This document shows positions 1 through 5,884 of a stretch of 6,698 nt of DNA, one piece after another. This DNA is from Friedmanniella sp. (GTDB taxonomy: Bacteria; Actinomycetota; Actinomycetes; Propionibacteriales; Propionibacteriaceae). Every line of letters begins with the position of its first letter. Positions within the stretch are counted from its first letter, which is position 1. The notes beneath the pieces are model-generated. The model saw only the letters and a list, made by a program, of their open reading frames with translations, did not search any database and was not told where the DNA came from. Where the stretch lies: the NCBI GenBank assembly GCA_025964935.1, contig JAOPXW010000065.1, forward strand, positions 1-6,698, in the 5' to 3' direction. A program made the position numbers and the translations under genes.

Positions 1-307
1 CCTGCGGACCCACCGCCTCGGCCCGGTGCGGACCGTCGGGGCAGTGCGGGTCGGGGTCGGCGGGGTCACAGCCGAATCGGCACCCGACCACCACCGTCAG
101 AGGGGGGAGCACGTGGGCCAGCGCCCGGACCATGGTCGTCTTGGCCGTGCCCTTCTCGCCCCGGACGAGCACCCCGCCGACCGCCGGGGAGACCGTGGTC
201 AGGATCAGGGCCAGCGCCATGTCCTCGGAGCCGACCACGGCCGAGAAGGGGAAGGCCCGCTCGGTCGTGCCGTCGCTGTCTGTGTGGGCCTGGGCGTCAA
301 CCGCCAC
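1..307 (-). CDS. Magnesium chelatase/cobaltochelatase-type AAA+ ATPase, N-terminal part (cut by window start)
   Basis: This is the first 102 residues of a ChlI/BchI-type AAA+ ATPase; the rest lies beyond position 1. Seen: a short polar leader, the family entry motif FPFSAVVGSEDMALAL (residues 19-34), then SPAVGGVLVRGEKGTAKTT (40-58), whose GEKGTAKT (50-57) is the Walker A nucleotide-binding loop, and a cysteine-rich stretch with Cys76, Cys80 and Cys89. Family knowledge: in actinomycetes such proteins, often ChlI-ChlD fusions, sit with cobalamin genes and are thought to power cobalt insertion into hydrogenobyrinate a,c-diamide together with CobN. The preceding cobalamin riboswitch supports the B12 role over chlorophyll synthesis. 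The GTG start at 307 is chosen because it places AAGG about 6 bases upstream and removes only non-conserved sequence; no ATG lies in frame between it and the conserved core. Whether the full protein is a ChlI-ChlD fusion cannot be seen. CobN and CobO are not in the window. Confidence 0.9.
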   Translation of the reverse strand, partial: MAVDAQAHTDSDGTTERAFPFSAVVGSEDMALALILTTVSPAVGGVLVRGEKGTAKTTMVRALAHVLPPLTVVVGCRFGCDPADPDPHCPDGPHRAEAVGPQ

Positions 308-340
308 CGTGCACCTTGGACCCTTCTGCGGGTGTCCACG

Positions 341-384
341 CCCGCGTGCCGTGCCTGGGTGAGGTCGGGCCCACGGCGTGCGGG
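341..384 (-). promoter_or_regulatory. Large hairpin between B12 aptamer and chelatase start: candidate expression platform
   Basis: On the minus strand CCCGCacGCCGTG (384-372) pairs with CACGGCacGCGGG (353-341), giving 11 base pairs around a 2x2 AC/AC internal loop, with an 18-base apical loop (371-354). It starts 12 bases after the B12 box and ends 33 bases before the GTG start. No U-run follows the stem, so it is not a classical intrinsic terminator. It could be a U-less terminator or part of a translation-control fold that affects access to the AAGG site near 314-317. The pairing is seen directly; the regulatory role is inference. Confidence 0.45.
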
Positions 385-396
385 TCCGGCCGGCGC

Positions 397-487
397 GGCA
401 GACGTCCTGACTCCCCGGTCTGCTCGACCGGGTCACAGTGGCGGGACCGTTCCGGACTCGCACCGGATTCCTCTGCTGACGCCGCCT
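397..487 (-). ncRNA. Cobalamin (B12) riboswitch aptamer
   Basis: Read on the minus strand, this leader holds the hallmark blocks of a cobalamin riboswitch in the right order. First is GAGGAATCCGGTGCGAGTCC (about 473-454), in which TCCGG pairs with CCGGA around a TGCGAGT loop (stem-loop 451-467). Next is TCCCGCCACTGTGA (446-433), closed by GGTC/GACC. A perfect 7-bp hairpin CCCGGTC-GAGCA-GACCGGG follows (432-414). Last is the B12 box GAGTCAGGACGTCTGCC (413-397). GCAGA at 476-472 can pair with TCTGC inside the B12 box (402-398), closing the domain. Known for the family: it binds adenosylcobalamin or another cobalamin and usually represses expression when bound. It lies 90 bases upstream of the chelatase start on the same strand, so it most likely regulates that gene and any downstream cob genes. 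The exact 5' end is uncertain. The segment between the CACTGTGA block and the B12 box is only one short hairpin, so this is a compact form. Confidence 0.93.
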
Positions 488-498
488 TGATGATGCCA
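487..498 (-). promoter_or_regulatory. Possible extended -10 promoter for the riboswitch transcript
   Basis: TGGCATCAT on the minus strand (498-490) matches an extended -10 (TGN followed by CATCAT, 4 of 6 to TATAAT). A start of transcription about 7 bases downstream (near 483-487) would fall just at the 5' edge of the aptamer. No convincing -35 lies 16-18 bases upstream, where the sequence is almost pure G/C. The alternative is read-through from the hydrolase gene upstream on the same strand. Confidence 0.3.
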
Positions 499-505
499 CA
501 GGTGG

Positions 506-520
506 CGCGGGCGGCCCGCG
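506..520 (-). terminator. GC hairpin downstream of the SGNH hydrolase, possible U-less terminator
   Basis: CGCGGG (520-515 on the minus strand), loop CCG, CCCGCG (511-506) forms a perfect 6-bp G/C stem 44 bases after the hydrolase stop. It is not followed by a T-run. Such U-less hairpins are common after actinomycete genes, and separating the hydrolase from the riboswitch leader would make sense. In sequence this GC-rich, a stem of this size can also arise by chance. Confidence 0.3.
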
Positions 521-563
521 GCCCGGCGGCGGCCGGACCGCGGACGTCAGCGGGTCAGCGGAC

Positions 564-1640
564 TCAGCGCAGCGACGAGGGGACGAAGCCGAGGTCGGCC
601 AGGGCCACGGCGACGGCGTACGCCTGCTGCCCGCGCTCGGTCGGGTGGAAGCTCGCGGCGGAGGCTCCCAGCGGCGGGGTGGTGGTGGGCACGAAGCCCC
701 GGATCCACGGGGTGCCGGTGTCGCAGAGCAGGTGCCCCTCGAAGAGCTGGGTGAGGCCGACGTAGTGCACGTCGGCGTCGCCGCGGGCCCGCTGGGCCGC
801 CACGGTGGCCCGGAGCAGGTTGTTCAGGGCGTCGATCTTGGCCCGGATGAAGGCCACGTCGTCGGACGTGATCGACAGCGGGATGGAGCCCAGCGACCCG
901 ACGTGGCAGCCGGACGCGTCGGTGGGCACGGTGCCGAGCAGCCGGGGATACCCGGTGACGATGATCTTCGCCTTCGGCGCCTTCTCCCGCACCGCGGCCA
1001 GCGCGGCCGGCAGCGGCACCGTGCCGGGGTAGGCCGACGGCAGTCCGCTGGCCAGGTCGGCCAGGCGGCCGTCGACCAGGGTGTTCAGCCGGGCCCGACA
1101 GCCCGGGCGGCCGGGGACGGCGGCCTGGACCTCGGGCAGGGGGACCGGGGAGTAGACACAGCTGCCGAGGACCGAGGAGAAGCCGAGGTCGTTGCCGCCG
1201 ATGGTCACGGTGACCGTCCGGGTCTGCTTGGTCAGCGCGTCCAGCTGCGGCGGCTCACCGGCCTGGCGCGGGTTGGCGAAGAACAGGGCGCCGGTGGTCG
1301 CACCCGAGCAGGCCACCGAGTCGAGCCGGTTGAAGTCGGGCAGCGGGACGGAGGTCAGCACCTCGGGGTAGCTCTGGTCGGCCGACCGGTGGCACCGGTT
1401 GGTGAGGGTGTCGGTCCCCGCCTCGTAGGGCGGCAGCCCCTCACCGGAGGCGTACGAGTCACCGAGCGCCACGTAGCGGGCGGGCGGCCCGGGGGCGGTC
1501 GTCGTCGTCCGGGCGCGGGCGCCGGAGCTGGTCCCGGCGGCCTGGGCCGGTCCGGTGGCCAGCGTGGTCGAGGCCGCGACCAGGCTGAGAGCGAGCAGGA
1601 CCGGACGGAGTCGACGAAGGGGCGAGCGGCGGCGGGGCAT
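564..1640 (-). CDS. Secreted SGNH/GDSL-family lipase or esterase
   Basis: A 358-residue predicted extracellular ester hydrolase. Residues 1-35 form a signal peptide: Arg-rich start, hydrophobic stretch at about 13-27, and a likely cut after AQA near residue 34-35. A Thr/Ala/Pro-rich linker (36-54) follows. The catalytic domain shows all SGNH blocks: GDSYASGEG (60-68) with nucleophile Ser62, Gly113 in CSGATT (111-116), Asn150 in IGGND (147-151), and His332 in SFHPTERGQ (330-338). Six cysteines (83, 111, 161, 181, 245, 306) could form three disulfides, as in Streptomyces secreted SGNH lipases and esterases. The residue three before the His is Ala329, not the usual Asp, so this may be a Ser-His dyad type like the Streptomyces scabies esterase. 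The ATG at 1640 is chosen because it starts the signal peptide and has GAGAGGAAA just upstream; the much longer in-frame opening further upstream is antisense to cobL. The substrate is unknown. There is no clear functional link to the cobalamin genes around it. Confidence 0.93.
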   Translation of the reverse strand: MPRRRSPLRRLRPVLLALSLVAASTTLATGPAQAAGTSSGARARTTTTAPGPPARYVALGDSYASGEGLPPYEAGTDTLTNRCHRSADQSYPEVLTSVPLPDFNRLDSVACSGATTGALFFANPRQAGEPPQLDALTKQTRTVTVTIGGNDLGFSSVLGSCVYSPVPLPEVQAAVPGRPGCRARLNTLVDGRLADLASGLPSAYPGTVPLPAALAAVREKAPKAKIIVTGYPRLLGTVPTDASGCHVGSLGSIPLSITSDDVAFIRAKIDALNNLLRATVAAQRARGDADVHYVGLTQLFEGHLLCDTGTPWIRGFVPTTTPPLGASAASFHPTERGQQAYAVAVALADLGFVPSSLR

Positions 1641-1646
1641 GGCGGT

Positions 1647-1655
1647 TTCCTCTCG
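1647..1655 (-). promoter_or_regulatory. Ribosome binding site of the SGNH hydrolase
   Basis: Minus-strand purine run GAGAGGAAA, ending 6 bases before the ATG at 1640. It decides the start, since the frame stays open far upstream. Confidence 0.7.
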
Positions 1656-1692
1656 TCGCCGGCAGGGTCGGGGACCGCCAGCAGTGGGTCGC

Positions 1693-1722
1693 ACTATTCC
1701 GTCCGGGCTGCGGTCGCGGCAA
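1693..1722 (-). promoter_or_regulatory. Candidate promoter of the SGNH hydrolase
   Basis: On the minus strand TTGCCG (1722-1717) and AATAGT (1698-1693) are separated by 18 bases, a reasonable vegetative -35/-10 pair. Transcription would start near 1686 and give a leader of about 46 bases containing the GAGAGGAAA site. Both hexamers are imperfect, so this is tentative. Confidence 0.38.
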
Positions 1723-1770
1723 GACACAGTTGGGTCACGATCTCGGTGGCCTCGGCCGGAGCGGACGAGG

Positions 1771-1799
1771 TTGGTGGGGACGGACGGGCTGGCTAGGGT
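1771..1799 (+). promoter_or_regulatory. Promoter of cobL-cobM, apparently giving a leaderless mRNA
   Basis: TTGGTG (1771-1776), a 17-base spacer and TAGGGT (1794-1799) form a good actinobacterial -35/-10 (TANNNT). The -10 ends six bases before the GTG at 1806, so transcription should begin at or next to the first base of the start codon. There is no clear Shine-Dalgarno sequence beyond the AGGG of the -10 itself. Leaderless genes with this TANNNT-to-RTG spacing are common in actinobacteria. It also means no riboswitch can precede cobL on this transcript. Confidence 0.6.
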
Positions 1800-1805
1800 C
1801 GTCCC

Positions 1806-3068
1806 GTGATCGAGGTCGTGGGTATCGGAGCCGCAGGCTGGTCCTCCCTCGGACCGGTCCAGCAGGACCTGGTGCGCGACGCCGGGCACGTGCTGGGGGG
1901 CCGCCGGCACCTCGACCTGCTGCCGGCGGTGGCCGGCCAGCGCCGTACGCCGTGGCCCCGGGACCTGCGCGCCGCGCTGCCCGACCTGGTCGTCGGGCAC
2001 GAGCAGCAGCCGGTGGTGGTGCTGGCCAGCGGGGACCCCCTGGTCGCCGGAGTCGGCTCGACCCTGGTCGAGCTGTTCGGCGCCGACCAGGTCCGGATCC
2101 ACCCGCACGTCTCCTCGGTGGCGCTGGCCGCGGCCCGGCTGGGCTGGTCGGCCGAGACGTACGCGGTGGTCCGGCTCCACGCCGACGCGCCCGACGCCGT
2201 ACGCCGGCACCTCGCCCCGCAGCGCCGCCTGCTGGTGCTCTCCCGCGACGGCGGGACCCCGGCCCGGGTCGCCGCGCTGCTGTTCGAGACGGGATTCGGC
2301 GCCAGTGAGCTGACGGTGCTCGCCGACCTGGGCGGACCGGCCGAGTCGGTCACGCCCTACCCGCTGACGGCGGTCCCCGCGCGGGTGACCGACCTGCACG
2401 TGCTCGCCGTGGTGGCCGGGCCCGACCGGCTGTCGCCCGCCTGGTCCACCTCGCCGGGGCTGCCCGACGAGGCGTACGCCCACGACGGACAGCTGACCAA
2501 GCGGGACGTCCGCGCCTCCGCCCTGGCCCACCTCCGGCCGCTGCCGGCCCAGCTGCTGTGGGACCTGGGCGCGGGGGCGGGCTCGGTGGGCATCGAATGG
2601 GCCCGGAGCCAGCCCGGGGCCCGGAGTGTGGCCGTGGAGCGGGACCCGGAGCGGGTGGCCCGGATCCGGGCCAACGCGGCGAGCCTCGGGGTGCCCGACG
2701 AGGTGCTGGTGGTCCCGGGTGCGGTCGCCGACGTGCTGGCCGACCTGCCGATCCCGGACGCGGTCTTCGTGGGCGGTGGCGGCACCGCTGAGGTGCTGAC
2801 CCGGGCCTTCGCCCGACTGGCACCCGGGGGGCGGCTCGTCGCCCACGCCGTCACCCTGGAGACCGAGGCGGTGCTGATCGCGGCCCGCCGGACGCACGGT
2901 GGCGACCTGACCCGGCTCAGCGTGGAGACCCTGGAGCCCCTCGGAGGCCTGTCCGGCTGGAAGCCGGCCCGCGCGGTCGTGCAGTGGTCGGTGCAGAAGC
3001 CGCTCACCGGCGTCCCGTCCGGAAACCCCGCGTCCGCCGCCGTTCCCGAAGGGGCCCCCCGCCCGTGA
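1806..3068 (+). CDS. cobL: CobL, precorrin-6Y C5,15-methyltransferase (decarboxylating), CbiE-CbiT fusion
   Basis: A cytoplasmic corrin-ring enzyme of 420 residues, the usual size for a fused CobL. It uses SAM to methylate C5 and C15 of the reduced precorrin-6 intermediate and removes the C12 acetate carboxyl, leading to precorrin-8. The N-terminal CbiE domain (about 1-205) is a tetrapyrrole methylase: VVGIGAAGW at 4-12 and the cofactor-binding ASGDPLVAGVG at 74-84. The C-terminal CbiT domain (about 220-398) is a Rossmann methyltransferase: LTKRDVRA entry (230-237), SAM motif I DLGAGAGSVGIE (253-264), acidic ERDPERV (278-284), PDAVFVGGGG (317-326) and GWKPARAVVQW (384-394). The last ~20 residues are a Pro/Ala-rich tail with no visible motif. 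The GTG start sits directly before the first conserved beta strand and right after a -10 element. The gene overlaps cobM by four bases, so the two are probably translationally coupled. Confidence 0.96.
   Translation: MIEVVGIGAAGWSSLGPVQQDLVRDAGHVLGGRRHLDLLPAVAGQRRTPWPRDLRAALPDLVVGHEQQPVVVLASGDPLVAGVGSTLVELFGADQVRIHPHVSSVALAAARLGWSAETYAVVRLHADAPDAVRRHLAPQRRLLVLSRDGGTPARVAALLFETGFGASELTVLADLGGPAESVTPYPLTAVPARVTDLHVLAVVAGPDRLSPAWSTSPGLPDEAYAHDGQLTKRDVRASALAHLRPLPAQLLWDLGAGAGSVGIEWARSQPGARSVAVERDPERVARIRANAASLGVPDEVLVVPGAVADVLADLPIPDAVFVGGGGTAEVLTRAFARLAPGGRLVAHAVTLETEAVLIAARRTHGGDLTRLSVETLEPLGGLSGWKPARAVVQWSVQKPLTGVPSGNPASAAVPEGAPRP
3048..3054 (+). promoter_or_regulatory. Likely ribosome binding site of cobM inside the end of cobL
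   Basis: GAAGGGG ends 10 bases before the GTG at 3065. The spacing is slightly long but workable, and it supports the GTG in the GTGA overlap as the cobM start. Confidence 0.45.
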
Positions 3069-3841
3069 CCGTGCACTTCGTCGGCGCCGGCCCCGGGGCG
3101 GCCGACCTGCTGACCCTGCGGGCCGTGGCCCTGCTGAGCACCGCCCCGGTCTGCGTCTACGCCGGCACCTACATCGGGGCCGAGGTGCTGGCCCACTGCG
3201 CGCCCGGCACGACGCTGGTGGACAGCCAGCACCTGGACCTGGACCAGATCACCGCCCACCTGGTGGCCGCGCACGCCGCCGGCCAGGACGTGGTCCGGCT
3301 CTGCTCCGGCGACCCGTCGCTGTTCTCCGCCGTGGCCGAGCAGACCCGGCGGCTGGACCGCGCCGGGGTGCCCTGGGACGTCACCCCCGGGGTGCCCGCG
3401 TACGCCGCGGCCGCCGCCCTGGTCGGCCGCGAGCTGACCGTGCCCGAGGTGGCGCAGACCGTGATCCTGACCCGGACGCAGGCGGCCTCCACGGCCATGC
3501 CGGCGGGGGAGTCGCTGGGCTACCTGGCCAGGACCCACGCCACCCTGGTGCTGCACCTGGCCATCCGACGGACCCGGGAGCTCTGCGCCGAGCTGACCCC
3601 GGAGTACGGCGCCGGCTGCCCGGTCGTCGTGGTCTGCCGGGCCACCCAGCCCGACGAGGTCATCCTGCGCGGCACCCTGGCCGACATGCCCGACCAGGTC
3701 GAGGCCGCCGGCCTCCGGCAGGCCGCGGTGATCCTGGTCGGCGAGGCGCTGCGAGCGGCCGACTTCACCGAGTCCCACCTGTACGGCCGACGGCCGCGGC
3801 CGAGCGAGGCTCCGCTCCCCGAGGCTGGCCCACAGCCGTAG
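3065..3841 (+). CDS. cobM: CobM, precorrin-4 C11-methyltransferase
   Basis: A 258-residue SAM-dependent tetrapyrrole methylase, typical CobM/CbiF length, that methylates precorrin-4 at C11 to give precorrin-5 in cobalamin synthesis. Seen: the N-terminal VHFVGAGPGAADLLTLRA (3-20), VYAGTYIG (31-38), the cofactor loop RLCSGDPSLFSA (78-89), TPGVPAYAAAAA (107-118), and TRTQAAS (136-142), which is typical of the C11 enzyme and separates it from CobJ or CobI. The C-terminal end (about 243-258) is a short Pro-rich tail. The GTG start shares bases with the cobL stop (GTGA, 3065-3068), the usual sign of translational coupling. A second GTG two codons later is possible, but the first has the better-placed upstream purine run. 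CobL and CobM act in the same early-to-middle part of the corrin pathway, so co-expression from one promoter makes sense. Confidence 0.96.
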   Translation: MTVHFVGAGPGAADLLTLRAVALLSTAPVCVYAGTYIGAEVLAHCAPGTTLVDSQHLDLDQITAHLVAAHAAGQDVVRLCSGDPSLFSAVAEQTRRLDRAGVPWDVTPGVPAYAAAAALVGRELTVPEVAQTVILTRTQAASTAMPAGESLGYLARTHATLVLHLAIRRTRELCAELTPEYGAGCPVVVVCRATQPDEVILRGTLADMPDQVEAAGLRQAAVILVGEALRAADFTESHLYGRRPRPSEAPLPEAGPQP

Positions 3842-3867
3842 ACGCCACGGGGGCGCGTCCCTACGAT
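3839..3867 (+). promoter_or_regulatory. Promoter of the lodA-lodB-like pair
   Basis: TACGAT (3862-3867) is a strong actinobacterial -10. TAGACG (3839-3844), 17 bases upstream, matches 4 of 6 bases of TTGACA and overlaps the cobM stop codon. Transcription would start near 3874 and give a leader of about 45 bases. This separates the oxidase genes from the cobalamin operon, although read-through is possible because no terminator is visible after cobM. Confidence 0.55.
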
Positions 3868-3904
3868 CGGCAGGAGACGGTTCGCGTCCCCCCACCGGTC
3901 CAAC

Positions 3905-3915
3905 GAAGGACGAGG
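3905..3915 (+). promoter_or_regulatory. Ribosome binding site of the lodA-like gene
   Basis: GAAGGA (3905-3910) lies 8 bases before the ATG at 3919, and a second purine group GAGG follows at 3912-3915. It is the best Shine-Dalgarno sequence in the window and fixes the start. Confidence 0.8.
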
Positions 3916-3918
3916 TCC

Positions 3919-5862
3919 ATGAGCGACATCGTGCGGTGCGTCATCCATCCCGGCGTGGGCGTGGCCCGGCTGGGGAACTCCCCGGGCGAGTACTACATCG
4001 GACCCGAGGCCCCCGGCCAGGTGCCGGCGCCGGCCGGCGGGTTCAAGGACCCGGCCGGCCGGATCAAGCGGCAGGCGGCGCGGTTCCGGGTCTACGGCCT
4101 GGACCAGGCGGGCAGTGTGGTCCGCGAGGTCACCGCCGACGTCGGGCAGGTCGCCTGGCGGGTGCACCTGGCCAACCGCAAGGCCGGCTGGTACCAGTTC
4201 CTGAACGCGATGGACCTGGGCGTCAAGTTCGCCAAGACGGCGGGCCGCCGGAACGGCGCCGTGGTCGGGGCCCAGCGGCAGAAGCTGGTCATCGACCCGG
4301 GCTCACGGTCCATCACCGGGGTCAGTCAGAAGGGCACGGCGTACCACTTCGACAGCGGCACGTTCATGGGGACCAAGGTGCCGCTGGGGGAGCTGCGGAC
4401 CGACGGCCAGGGACGACTGCTCGTGCTCGGCGGTTTCGGGGCCTCGGCGTCCTACCTGAAGAAGCCGGCCAGCACCTTCGCCAACAACGAGGGCTGGCAC
4501 GACGACACCTCCGACGGGACGGTCCGGGCCACCGTCACCATCGGGACCAAGAAGTTCGAGGCCGAGCCGGCCGTCGTCGCGGTCACTCCGCCCAACTACG
4601 GTCAGGGGCTCTACGGCGTCGTCACGATGTACGACGTCGTCTACGACCTGTTCTGCCGCAACCCCAAGTTCCCGCTCGACCCGCCGGCCCGGCCCTCGTT
4701 CTGGCGCCACGTCTATCCCGTCCTGGAACGGCTCGTCGACACCGGCTGGGCCAACCGCGGCACCGACGTCTTGTTCGGCCCGGGCAGCCCCAGTGACTTC
4801 CGCGACCCCGCCCTGCTGGCCCGGCTGGCCAGCCCCGCGCCGGCGGAGGCGTCGCTCCGGTCCGCGTACGCCGGCTGGTTCCGCAACCCGGCCGGGTCGG
4901 CGGGCCCGCAGCGGCCCACCGAGCTGCCGCCGTTCTACGGCGACGCCTTCGGCGACTTCGCCCAGCTCGGGATGGACGACCTGGCGGTGACCCCGACGCA
5001 GTACCGGTTCCTGCAGCAGTGGGCGGCCGGGGACTTCGACCCGGACCCGGCCCTGCGGGTGCGGCCGGCCACCGTCGCCGACTACCCGCTGGCCGAGCAG
5101 CCGCGCGCACTGGACGAGGCCAACCTGGAGAGCTGTCTGGGCGGTCCGTTCCACCCCGGCATCGAGCTCACCTGGACGCTCCGGGTCGCCTCGATGTGGA
5201 AGGCGCCCTTCCGGCTCAAGCTGCTCGCCGAGGGGGTGGCCCCGAAGATGGACTACGGCGCCACCCTCACCCCCGCCGAGGCCCTCGGGGCCGGTGGGGT
5301 GGTCGAGGCCACCGCACCCGGCACCCTGACCTGGTGGCTGGGGGTGCCGTGGCAGACCGACGAGGCGAGCTGCCTGTCGGGCTACGAGATCGGCACCTAC
5401 CTGCCGCTGCCGTCGTTCTGGGCGGCCCGGGTGCCCAACCAGGTGCTGAGCGAGCGCTCGTACGGGCGGGTGATGGACCCGAGCCTGTCCGACACCCAGC
5501 GTCTCAAGCACCTGTTCCTGCGGCCCGAGTGGCTGCGGTTCTTCGGACCGGACCGGTTGACCCGGCTGAACGACAACATCGCCCGCTGGAACGAGCTGGG
5601 CATCCTGGCCCCGCGGCCCGCTCCGACCGACCTGGCCGGCAGCGGGCTGTCCGACCGGGTCTGGGTCGAGACCGGGCTGGCCGCGGCGTTCACCGCCGGG
5701 GACGCGACCTGGGAGCAGGTCCGGATCGCCGAGCGGCTGGTGGCGGCGCCCGCCCCGGAGGCCGAGCAGCTGGTCGAGGCGGCGGGTCTCCGGCTGACCA
5801 CCGAGCGCGAGGAGCAGCCCACCGAGGGCCACCGCCGGGTGCTCAGCCGCGACGAGCTGTAG
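3919..5862 (+). CDS. LodA/GoxA-like cysteine tryptophylquinone (CTQ) oxidase
   Basis: A 647-residue protein of the LodA/GoxA quinoprotein family (lysine epsilon-oxidase and glycine oxidase of marine bacteria), which oxidise amino acids and release ammonia and H2O2. Seen: the family N-terminus VIHPGVGVARLGNSP (8-22) with YYIGPE (25-30); GGFGASASY (171-179); NNEGWHDDTSDG (189-200); TPPNYGQGLYGVVTMYDVVYD (223-243); CLGGPFHPGIELTW (406-419); and PWQTDEASCLSGY (477-489), followed by PSFWAARVPNQVL (498-510). From family knowledge the quinone is built on a Trp cross-linked to a Cys; the best candidates are Trp501 and Cys485, 16 residues apart as I recall for Pseudoalteromonas GoxA. Asp481, four before the Cys, matches the Asp needed for cofactor formation. 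Cys406 may match the second active-site Cys of LodA. It is somewhat shorter than LodA. There is no signal peptide or membrane segment. A charged, helix-prone tail ends the protein (about 602-647). The substrate cannot be read from sequence. The lodB-like gene next door is the expected maturation factor. Confidence 0.9.
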   Translation: MSDIVRCVIHPGVGVARLGNSPGEYYIGPEAPGQVPAPAGGFKDPAGRIKRQAARFRVYGLDQAGSVVREVTADVGQVAWRVHLANRKAGWYQFLNAMDLGVKFAKTAGRRNGAVVGAQRQKLVIDPGSRSITGVSQKGTAYHFDSGTFMGTKVPLGELRTDGQGRLLVLGGFGASASYLKKPASTFANNEGWHDDTSDGTVRATVTIGTKKFEAEPAVVAVTPPNYGQGLYGVVTMYDVVYDLFCRNPKFPLDPPARPSFWRHVYPVLERLVDTGWANRGTDVLFGPGSPSDFRDPALLARLASPAPAEASLRSAYAGWFRNPAGSAGPQRPTELPPFYGDAFGDFAQLGMDDLAVTPTQYRFLQQWAAGDFDPDPALRVRPATVADYPLAEQPRALDEANLESCLGGPFHPGIELTWTLRVASMWKAPFRLKLLAEGVAPKMDYGATLTPAEALGAGGVVEATAPGTLTWWLGVPWQTDEASCLSGYEIGTYLPLPSFWAARVPNQVLSERSYGRVMDPSLSDTQRLKHLFLRPEWLRFFGPDRLTRLNDNIARWNELGILAPRPAPTDLAGSGLSDRVWVETGLAAAFTAGDATWEQVRIAERLVAAPAPEAEQLVEAAGLRLTTEREEQPTEGHRRVLSRDEL

Positions 5863-5884
5863 CGGGCCCCCGATCGCCCGCGTC

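Noticed and set aside
26..765. Plus-strand open frames over the chelatase start and riboswitch
   Set aside because: The minus-strand reading gives a Walker A ATPase and a structured riboswitch. The plus-strand products are Arg/Gly-rich with no motif.
1641..2897. Very long minus-strand open frame running upstream of the SGNH hydrolase
   Set aside because: It is the antisense of cobL, in low-complexity Arg/Gly/Pro-rich translation. The hydrolase has a clear signal peptide start and ribosome binding site at 1640.
3851..3861. Small GGGG/TCCC stem after cobM as a terminator
   Set aside because: Only three G-C pairs plus one G-T pair with no T-run, and it overlaps the promoter. Too weak to call.
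2357..3895. 512-residue minus-strand open frame
   Set aside because: Shadow of cobL and cobM; biased composition and no domain signal.
5134..5136. Cys406 as the CTQ cysteine
   Set aside because: It lies in a different conserved block (CLGGPFHPGIE). Cys485, with Asp481 four before it and Trp501 sixteen after, fits the cofactor pattern better. It is kept only as an alternative.
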